Part shown: piece by piece, positions 5,775 to 11,590 of the stretch
Layout: each line of letters opens with the position of its first letter
Position numbering within the stretch: position 1 is the stretch's first letter
Origin: Chrysochromulina parva
Taxonomy: Eukaryota > Haptophyta > Prymnesiales > Chrysochromulinaceae
Direction of reading: 5' to 3'
Length of the DNA: 11,827 bases
Assembly: GCA_002887195.1 (NCBI GenBank)
Contig: PJAB01001855.1
Coordinates: forward strand, 1-11,827
The notes under the pieces: generated by a model
The model's database searches: none
Seen by the model: only the letters and a program-made list of their open reading frames with translations
Told to the model about the DNA's origin: nothing
Program-made: the position numbers and the translations under genes

Positions 5775-7578
5775 ATGATGAAGATCGTCCTCCTGGCGCT
5801 GGCGCCGGCAATGACGCTGGGACAGACGCTGACAGCTGCGGGCTTCGTGCCTTACTTGGGCTACAACGGCACACTCGCGGTGATGGGCACGATCGGTCCG
5901 ATGACGACAGAGGGCACAAACCAGACATTCGAGTACATTCTGACTGGCGTCGACCCGGCGTGCAATGGCGGCGCGAACCTCAGCGCGGTGAACTCGTGCG
6001 GCGTCCACATCCACGTGGGAACTAACTGCTCGAGCAACGCCGGCGGGCACTACTTCACAGGCGCTGTGACGACGGACCCGTGGACAGCGATCGCGTACAC
6101 GTCGACTGGCGGCACAACTCAGGGCACGTACACCGTCAAGACGGGCGGCACGTCGTACGACGTACAGGGCCGCACGGTGATCATCCACAACTACGTCGGC
6201 GGGCTCATCGCGTGCGCTGTACTGTCCAACGGCGTGAACGTGACGCTGGCGGCGACGCCCTTTGTCAAGTACTTCAACTACACAGGTTCCCTCGTGGTGA
6301 GAGGCGTCGTCAACCCGATGACGACGGTGGGCACGACGCAGACGTTCACATACGCGCTGACTGGCGTCGACTTGGCGTGCTCTGGCGGCGCGAACCGCAG
6401 CGTGTTGGACTCGTGCGGCATCCACATCCATGAGCAATCGAGCTGCTTGAGCAACGCCGGCATCAACTTCTACTTCCCAGGAGTTTTCCCAGTAATCCCA
6501 GGAGCTGTTGTGACGACGGACCCGTGGGAAACGATCGCGTACACAGCAGTCGCCGACGCGGTCAATGTCACGCAAGCCTCCGGCACGCACACTGTGAATA
6601 CGGGCGCCGAGTCTGTCGACATTGCTGGCCGTTCGGTGATCATCCATGACTACAACGGCGGACGCATCGCGTGTGCCCTCCTCGGCGCGGTGACGGTGGT
6701 GCCACCGAAAACGCCACCGAGCAGCCCATCGATGAATACGCCACCGAGCAGCCCATCGATGAATACGCCACCGAGCAGCCCATCGACGAATACGACACCG
6801 AGCAGCCCATCGATGAATACGCCACCGAGCAGCCCATCGACGAATACGACACCGAGCAGCCCATCGATGAATACGACACCGAGCAGCCCATCGATGAATA
6901 CGACACCGAGCAGCCCATCGATGAACACGCCACCGAGTAGTCCAGTCTGCTTCCCCTCCTCTGCCACCGTCATGCTCGCTAGTGGCACCGAGCGATCGCT
7001 CGGTGCGCTGCAGCTGGGCGACGAGATCGTCGTGTCCTGTGCCCGCCCTGCATGCAAGTGCTCACGACGGCGCCCGCACCCCTCTCCCCACAGGTGCGCT
7101 GCAGCTGGGCGACGAGATCGTCGTGTCCACGGCCGCGGGCGTCCTCACCACCGACTTCGTCAGCGCGCTCTCGCTCGCCAACAAGGATGCGGAGCCCACG
7201 TTCTTCCTCGTGCTCTCGACGGCCGCCGGCCGCACCGTAACCCTCACGGAGGGCCACCACATACCGGTAGGTCCGTCCTGCTGCGCCACGCTGGTGACGG
7301 CGCACGAGGTTCAGATGGGCGACACAGTGTGGATCGCTTCGACTACCGGGGCGGCCGTGCCATCGGCCGTGACCAAGGTGGCGAAGGTGAGCAAGAAGGG
7401 GCTGCATTCGCCCGTGATGACCAACGGCCACTTCCCGCTCGTCGACGGCGTCGTGACCGCCTTCGATTCCATCCACATGGTCACCGCTGCCGGCTACTTC
7501 CTCCCGATGCTTGAGACGACCGGATTCGTCCACCTCTTCAAGCGCGCCGCCTTCGACAGCGAGCGCAAGTTCATCTGA
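5775..7578 (+). CDS. Secreted tandem SOD-like protein with C-terminal hedgehog-type Hint domain
   Basis: Exons 5775-7002 and 7094-7578 join in phase 1 to give 570 aa. Residues 1-17 are a signal peptide (MMKIVLLALAPAMTLGQ). Two Cu/Zn-SOD-like domains follow, about 30-155 and 165-305. Each has a GxHIH pair (H78/H80; H217/H219) and a VIIHxY...GxxIACAxL end (H138; H291). Domain 1 also has GGHYF (H92). Domain 2 has INFYF instead, so one metal ligand is missing, and the zinc-site His/Asp set is not evident in either. Residues 313-384 are eight copies of a TPPSSPSMN-like nonapeptide. From C392 runs a Hint domain: CFPSSATVMLASG, LQLGDEIV, LTEGHHIPVG, and SPVMTNGHFPLVDGV. Hint domains self-cleave at their first Cys, and hedgehog-type ones can attach a sterol to the upstream part. 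The product is probably extracellular or cell-surface; function is untested. Confidence 0.8.
6711..6926 (+). repeat. Eight tandem 27-bp units coding a Ser/Pro/Thr linker
   Basis: Eight units of 27 bp encode T[PT]PSSPS[MT]N; a ninth, partial unit runs into the Hint domain. Units differ only at a few bases (GCC/GAC, ATG/ACG). The linker is a likely flexible, O-glycosylated spacer between the SOD-like and Hint domains, and length variation between strains is likely. Confidence 0.9.
7003..7093 (+). other. Single intron of the SOD-Hint gene, a fresh exon-echo/cassette intron
   Basis: The donor is CTCG|GTGCGC and the acceptor CCCCACAG|GTGCGC. The first 35 bases of the intron are identical to the first 35 bases of the next exon. 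Removing the intron restores RSLGALQLGDEIVVSTAAG, the conserved first Hint motif; reading through destroys it. Confidence 0.85.
7049..7093 (+). mobile_element. Introner-like cassette 5
   Basis: TGCATGCAAGTGCTCACG then ACGGCGCC, CGCACCCCTCTCCCCACAG. It differs from cassette 4 by one C in the pyrimidine tract, although the two lie in unrelated genes. Confidence 0.8.
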
Positions 7579-8061
7579 GACCACATCGGATAGGCTCCTT
7601 TGAGCTCCTCTCAGATTGCAGGGAGGGAAGACCATGCAAGCAGCTGGAGCCTGTGAGGCCGGCGGCGGGGCGGGGGGGTACCAGCTCCTTAGTGAGCTCA
7701 TCTCAGATTGGGAGATGTGCGGCCCGGGCACCTCGCATGTCGTAGCATGATGCGAATGGGATCAACGAGCGTGAGATGCATGCATGCACACGCTTCAAGC
7801 GCCTTGAACCTCGCTGGTGGCATGTAGTTGGCATGGGGTGTTCGGCGCGATGCGTGAATGAAGGCTGTCTCGGAACTGATTGTCCTGACATTCGTCAAAT
7901 TGGTACAACGATGACGTGACTCGTGTGACGTGTGTGCTCGTCCCGTCGTCGTGTGAGAGAGTGAAAAATGCCGCATCGGTGTGATGTGACGTACCTTGGT
8001 CGCGGAGAAAGAACTTTCTTTCACAGCCAATGTTTACAATTTCACACTGACCGGTCGAACG
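7579..8061. other. Intergenic region between genes 3 and 4
   Basis: It holds the 3' end of the SOD-Hint transcript and the promoter of the oxidoreductase gene. An imperfect direct repeat (GCTCCTT..GAGCTC.TCTCAGATTG) lies at 7593-7619 and 7683-7710, with a G-rich run between. Nearer the gene are three TGACGT motifs (7912, 7926, 7987) and a CCAAT at about 8027, 35 bp before the ATG. I see no RNA gene. Confidence 0.45.
7912..7994 (+). promoter_or_regulatory. Cluster of TGACGT motifs upstream of the oxidoreductase gene
   Basis: TGACGTGA (7912-7919), TGACGTGT (7926-7933) and TGACGTAC (7987-7994) match the core of plant-type bZIP/CRE binding sites. The same core occurs once in the gene 1/gene 2 gap (2014) and once upstream of gene 5 (11418). 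Function is inferred from recurrence only. Confidence 0.35.
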
Positions 8062-11000
8062 ATGTCCGACGAGCGCCCCCATGTGCTCATCGTGGGCGCC
8101 GGCCCGATCGGCCTCGAGGCGGCGGTCAGCTGCCGGTACGCCGGCTTCCGCGTGACGATCGCCGAGAAGGGTGCCGACATCGCGAGCTCCGTGCGCCACT
8201 GGAAGCACGTGCGCCTCTTCTCGGCCAACACGCTCAACAACTCGGCCGACGGCCTGCGTGCGCTCGCAGAGCTCGGCTGCCCCGCGCCCGCGCCCACGGC
8301 GTGCCCAACCGGCGCCGAATTCGCCGATGGCTATCTCGAGCCGCTCGCGCGTTGGCTCGCCGAGGACGCGGATGTGAGGCTCTCGACGCGGGTCGACTCC
8401 ATCTCGAGAGGCTCGCTGCTCAAGGGCGATGCGATCAAAGGCGCCGGCGACCACGCGCGCGACCGCACGCCGTTTGCGGCGCTCCTCGTCGGGGCGAATG
8501 GCGAAGAGACCTTCCTCGAACGTCTCGACGCCGTCATCGACTGCTCCGGCACGTACGGCAACGGTACGCAGCCGACAGGCGATTGAGTACTCATGACTGC
8601 TCCTGATTGCTCCTGATTGCTCCGGCACGTACGGCAACGGTACGCAGCCGAGGCGAGCTCGCGCGCTGAGTGCGTCTCTGATGGCGTCTCTTCTGATGTG
8701 ACGTCTACTGATTGCGTCCATCATCAGGCAACTTCCTCGGCCGCGGCGGCGCCCCTGCGCTCCTGATTGCTACTGATTGCTCCTGATTGCGTCCATCATC
8801 AGGCAACTTCCTCGGCCGCGGCGGTGCCCCAGCGCTTGGGGAGCGCCAGCTGCGCGCGGAGGCACAGCCACCTGTCACCAAGCGTGCAAGGGATGTCTTC
8901 TTCGACTCGGTGCGGCTGATGAGACCTCTGATTGCGGCTGATGGGACCTCTGATTGCGGCTGATGAGACCTCCGATGAGACCTCTGATTGCGGCTGATGA
9001 GAACTCTGATGAGACCTCTGATTGCGGCTGATGGGACCTCTGATTGCGGCTCAAGAGCTCTCTGATGACCTCCGATGACGCCTGATGACGTCTCTGATTG
9101 CGCCCGATGAACACCTTCATCAGGTCCCCGATGTGCTCGGGGACGACCTCGCCTCCTTCCTGCCTGATGACGTCTCTGATTGCGCCTGATGAACACCTTC
9201 ATCAGGTCCCCGATGTGCTCGGGGACGACCTCGCCTCCTTCCTGCCACCAGACGGCACGCGGCGGCGGACCATCGCTGTGGTTGGAAGTGGCTACTCCGC
9301 GGCGACGACCCTCGGCAATCTCCTCGATCTCGCGGCATCTCGTGGGCATACGTATCACGCTCGAGCTCGAAGCCTGATTGCATCTCTGAGTGCATCTCTG
9401 AGTGCATCTCTGAGTGCACCTCTGATGACAAATCGAATGGCCCCCGATGGGCACTCATTGCCTCCCTCATCAGGTACACCCTCGAGATCGAGTGGCTCGT
9501 CCGGAAGCCAACCGCCGTCGGCGCACCGTACGTGCACCTCCCCGCCAGATTGCACCTCCCCGCCAGATTGCACCTCCCCGCCAGATTGCACCTCCCCGCC
9601 AGATTGCACCTCCCCGCCAGATTGCACCTCCGCCAGATTGCACCTCCCCGCCAGATTGCACCTCCACCAGATTGCACCTCCGCCTGAGGGCACCTCTGCG
9701 TGCCTCTGATGGCCTCTCTCATCAGGCTCTGATTGCCTCTCTCATCAGGTACGCGCAGCTCGAAGACGACCCGCTGCCTTCGCGCCAAAAGCTCGTCACG
9801 ATGGCGAATCATATAGCGACGACGAAGGACGGCGCAGGCGGAGCGCCCGGCACGACGCCTCCGGTACGCCTGTGGATTGCCTTGCTCATCAGGCGGAGCG
9901 CCCGGCACAACGCCTCCTGTACGCGTGCACCGCGGCGTGAGCGTGAGCGGCGGCATGCAAGTGCTCACCACGGCGCCTCGCCTTCCCCACAGGTACGCGT
10001 GCACCGCGGCGTGAGCGTGAGCGGCCGCATGCAAGTGCTCACCACGGCGCCTCGCCTTCCCCACAGGTACGCGTGCACCGCGGCGTGAGCGTGACACGTG
10101 TCAGTCGGCAGGCCGATGGCACGATCCTGCTCGAGGGCATGCGCGAGAGCGCCGTCGTGGGCGAGGGCGCCGTCGTGGGCGACGAGCCGTTACCGATGGA
10201 GCCCTTCTCGCTGCGCGTCGATACGCTCGTCTCGCAGGTGATTACGTCTGATTACGATTACGCCTCTGATTACGCCTCTGATTACGCCTCTGATTACGCC
10301 TCTGATTACGTCCGATTACGCCTCTGAGTACGCCTCTGAGTACGCCTCTGATTACGACACTCATGACACATGACTGCGACTGAGTAGGTCTGATTGCGAC
10401 CGAATACGCCTGATTGCGTCTGATTGCGTCTGCGATCACCCCTCACAGGTGGGCTACCGGCCGTCGTACGATCTCGCGAGCGAGCTACAGGTGCACCTGT
10501 GCTACGCCAGCGAAGGACCGATGAAGCATGCAAGTGCTCACCACGGCGCCACTCCCTCTTCCCCACAGGTGCACCTGTGCTACGCCAGCGAGGGGCCGAT
10601 GAAGCTGGCTTCGTCACTGCTCTCGGCGAAGCTCAAGGCGATGGCTAGCGGCGACGCGGCGGGCGCGAACGACTGCCTCAAGCAGGTGCGAAATGCGTGT
10701 AGCTGAGCGAAGCATGCAAGTGCTCACCACGGCGCCATCCCGTCTTCCCCACAGGTGCGAAATGCGTGTAGCTGAGGGCGGCGTGCGGCTGAGTGCGCGC
10801 TGATGAGCTCTGAGTGGCTCTGATGACGCCTGTTGATTGCCTTGCTCATCAGGTGGCGCCCGGGCCCGAGATGCTCACAACGCCCGAGCCGCGCTTCTAC
10901 GTGCTCGGCTCGAAATCGTAAGAGACCTCTGATTGCGGCTGATGAGCTCTCCGATGAGACCTCTGATTGCGGCTGATGAGCTCTCTGATGACCTCCGATG

Positions 11001-11356
11001 ACGCTTCTACGTGCTCGGCTCGAAATCGTAAGGACGCTTCGCCTCCTCCCTTGTCCTGACGGATCTAGCTTTGGTGTGCATGCAAGTGCTCACCACGGCG
11101 CCCTCACCTCTCCCCACAGGTATGGCCGCTCCTCCTCCTTTCTGCTCACGGTGGGTCACCAGCAAGTGCTCACCACGGCGCCCTTCTTCCCCACAGGTAT
11201 GGCCGCTCCTCCTCCTTTCTGCTCACGGTGGGTCACCAGCAAGTGCAGGCCGTGGTCGGCATGCTGAGCGCCGAGATGGACGACCGGCTGCGCCCCAAGC
11301 CCGCGCCCGGGGCGGCGCCCGGGGCGGTGCCGCCGACACCGCTGCCGGCACCCTAG
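8062..11356 (+). CDS. FAD/NAD(P)-dependent oxidoreductase of bacterial type
   Basis: Exons are 8062-8563, 8803-8909, 9206-9351, 9474-9527, 9749-9863, 10067-10237, 10449-10490, 10569-10685, 10853-10917 and 11197-11356, giving 492 aa with matching phases. HVLIVGAGPIGLEAAVSCR near residue 7 is the FAD-binding fold. DCSGTYGNG...GRGGAPALGE follows, then a second dinucleotide fold, VVGSGYSAATT at about 228. The C-terminal part has VGYRPSYDLASELQVHLCYA, ASEGPMKLAS, EPRFYVLGSKSYGRSS and FLLTVGHQQV, motifs I recall from bacterial oxidoreductases annotated as pyridine-nucleotide-disulfide or flavin-monooxygenase-like. The substrate is unknown. There is no obvious targeting peptide, so it is probably cytosolic. 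The C-terminus is a Pro/Ala tail. The start is the first ATG before the FAD fold, preceded by a CCAAT-containing leader. Bacterial ancestry is possible, but the gene is now packed with nine local-style introns. Confidence 0.8.
8564..8802 (+). other. Intron 1 of the oxidoreductase, with copies of both flanking exons
   Basis: The donor is GGCAACG|GTACGC and the acceptor CATCATCAG|GCAACTTC, phase 1. The exon 1 end and donor (TCCGGCACGTACGGCAACG|GTACGCAGCCGA) recur inside at about 8622-8652. The acceptor plus the exon 2 start (CATCATCAG, GCAACTTCCTCGGCCGCGGC) also occurs earlier, at 8720-8755. A GC donor at 8555 is an alternative that would delete two residues. Confidence 0.7.
8910..9205 (+). other. 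Intron 2 of the oxidoreductase, with 82-bp acceptor-exon duplication
   Basis: The donor is GACTCG|GTGCGG. The acceptor ACCTTCATCAG and the following exon start (GTCCCCGATGTGCTCGG...) occur at 9124 and again at 9206, an 82-bp period. Only the second copy continues in frame (DSVPDVLGDDLASFLPPDGT). The first half is a run of CTGATTGCGGCTGATGAGAC units shared with intron 9. Confidence 0.75.
9352..9473 (+). other. Intron 3 of the oxidoreductase
   Basis: The donor is CATAC|GTATCACGC and the acceptor CTCATCAG|GTACACC, phase 2. The intron start GTATCACGCTCGAGCTCGA echoes exon 4 (GTACACCCTCGAGATCGA). CTGAGTGCATCT units follow. The spliced reading is GHTYTLEIEWLVRKP. Confidence 0.75.
9545..9682 (+). 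repeat. Eight-copy 15-18-bp minisatellite in oxidoreductase intron 4
   Basis: The unit CCAGATTGCACCTCCCCG starts at 9545, 9563, 9581, 9599, 9617, 9633, 9651 and 9667, with some units shortened to 15-16 bp. It lies in intron 4 (9528-9748; donor GCACC|GTACGTGC, acceptor CTCATCAG|GTACGCGC). The intron start echoes the exon 5 start. The unit seems to have grown from the sequence just after the donor. Confidence 0.85.
9953..9992 (+). mobile_element. Introner-like cassette 6
   Basis: GCATGCAAGTGCTCACC then ACGGCGCC, TCGCCTTCCCCACAG|GT. First member of the tandem pair in oxidoreductase intron 5. Confidence 0.75.
10027..10066 (+). mobile_element. Introner-like cassette 7
   Basis: Identical to cassette 6 from its GCATGC onward. 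Its CACAG is the inferred working acceptor of oxidoreductase intron 5. Confidence 0.75.
10238..10448 (+). other. Intron 6 of the oxidoreductase, repeat type
   Basis: The donor is TCGCAG|GTGATTACG and the acceptor CCCCTCACAG|GTGGGC, phase 0. It is filled with GATTACGCCTCT units (a TTACG variant of the CTGATTGC repeat), then CTGATTGCGTCT units. Confidence 0.75.
10526..10568 (+). mobile_element. Introner-like cassette 8
   Basis: GCATGCAAGTGCTCACC then ACGGCGCC, ACTCCCTCTTCCCCACAG|GT. It ends intron 7 (10491-10568). The first 36 bases of that intron match the first 36 of exon 8 with two differences, both at third codon positions (GAA/GAG, GGA/GGG). Confidence 0.8.
10686..10852 (+). other. Intron 8 of the oxidoreductase, containing a whole smaller intron unit
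   Basis: The donor is AAGCAG|GTGCGAAATG. A 69-bp unit ending in a cassette acceptor (10754) is followed at once by the same donor sequence, GTGCGAAATGCGTGTAGCTG. CTGATGA units and the acceptor CTCATCAG|GTGGCGCC follow. Only the final acceptor keeps frame; the inner one meets TGA after six codons. Confidence 0.75.
10712..10754 (+). mobile_element. Introner-like cassette 9
   Basis: GCATGCAAGTGCTCACC then ACGGCGCC, ATCCCGTCTTCCCCACAG|GT. It lies inside an intron, with intron sequence rather than exon sequence duplicated at its two sides. Confidence 0.75.
11077..11119 (+). mobile_element. Introner-like cassette 10
   Basis: TGCATGCAAGTGCTCACC then ACGGCGCC, CTCACCTCTCCCCACAG|GT. It is followed directly by the first copy of the exon 10 start (GTATGGCCGCTCC). 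Confidence 0.7.
11162..11196 (+). mobile_element. Introner-like cassette 11, lacking the first bases
   Basis: GCAAGTGCTCACC then ACGGCGCC, CTTCTTCCCCACAG|GT. The usual GCAT head is absent. The junction falls on GTCACCAGCAAGTGC, which is also the true exon sequence at 11233-11247, so exon and cassette share the bases at the join. Confidence 0.75.
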
Positions 11357-11590
11357 CATGCGTGCCTCGGAAAAACGGGATCGGGCGCCGAGATGGGCAT
11401 CGGTCTCTCTCTGTTTGTGACGTGACATACACCGGGGTTGTGCCTGTCGAACCTGTCGTGCCTGCCGTGTGTTTGGGTGTCTGTGAGTCGTAGACCCATT
11501 GGTAAATGAGATTCACGCCCAATTCACCGGGTCTGACGAAATTCTGCTGATTCACACCCCCCCGTCCGACGTCTCGCCGACGAGATCGCC
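11357..11590. other. Intergenic region between genes 4 and 5
   Basis: It holds the 3' end of the oxidoreductase transcript and the promoter of the FKBP gene. A TGACGTGA lies at 11418-11425. A short run of GTGCCTGTCGAACCTGTCG-like repeats lies at 11441-11470. No CTGATTGC intron repeats occur here, which supports its being intergenic. Confidence 0.4.

Larger units (their letters stand above)
9864..10066 (+). other. Intron 5 of the oxidoreductase, holding an exon copy and two cassette units
   Basis: The donor is CCTCCG|GTACGCC. After a short first section ending TTGCTCATCAG, a copy of the exon 5 end (GGCGGAGCGCCCGGCAC...CCTCCT) is followed by two tandem 74-bp cassette units, the last providing the acceptor at 10066. 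Splicing to 10067 gives TTPPVRVHRGVSVTRVS in frame. Confidence 0.75.
9919..10066 (+). repeat. Two tandem 74-bp echo-plus-cassette units
   Basis: Units 9919-9992 and 9993-10066 each begin GTACGCGTGCACCGCGGCGT, contain a full cassette and end CCCCACAG. I see one base difference (GCGGCGGCAT against GCGGCCGCAT). Exon 6 then begins with a third copy of the first 29 bases. Confidence 0.9.
10918..11196 (+). other. Intron 9 of the oxidoreductase, compound
   Basis: The donor is AAATC|GTAAGAG. Inside are CTGATTGCGGCTGATGAG units and a copy of the exon 9 end with its donor (CTTCTACGTGCTCGGCTCG...AAATCGTAAGG, 11004-11032). Cassette 10 follows, then a copy of the exon 10 start and cassette 11. Splicing to 11197 gives GSKSYGRSSSFLLTVGHQQV; the acceptor at 11119 gives the same start but then runs into the cassette. 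Confidence 0.75.

Noticed and set aside
5655..6647. Minus-strand open frame of 330 codons opposite the SOD-like domains
   Set aside because: Low-complexity translation rich in Arg, Asp and Val; a shadow of the plus-strand coding frame.
6948..7578. The Hint domain as an intein
   Set aside because: There is no C-terminal His-Asn junction and no downstream extein; the protein ends soon after the Hint core, as in hedgehog-type proteins.
7996..8061. An upstream start of the oxidoreductase at TTG 7996
   Set aside because: A non-ATG start is unlikely in a nuclear gene, and the 22 added codons lie in the leader with the CCAAT motif. ATG 8062 sits directly before the FAD fold.
7795..8724. Minus-strand open frame of 309 codons across the start of the oxidoreductase gene
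   Set aside because: It overlaps the FAD-binding exon in antisense and crosses promoter and intron sequence, with no recognisable domain.
8910..9060. Intronic C/D-box snoRNAs, because TGATGA and CTGA occur many times
   Set aside because: Both motifs follow automatically from the simple repeat. I see no terminal stem or distinct guide segment.
8910..9100. CTGATTGC/CTGATGA arrays as a CRISPR array
   Set aside because: There are no unique spacers of constant length, the units drift, and the arrays lie between matched splice sites in eukaryotic genes.
9120..10097. Minus-strand open frame of 325 codons with a GGAIWRGGAIW repeat
   Set aside because: The repeat is the reverse translation of the 18-bp intron minisatellite. 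The frame crosses several well-supported introns of the plus-strand gene.
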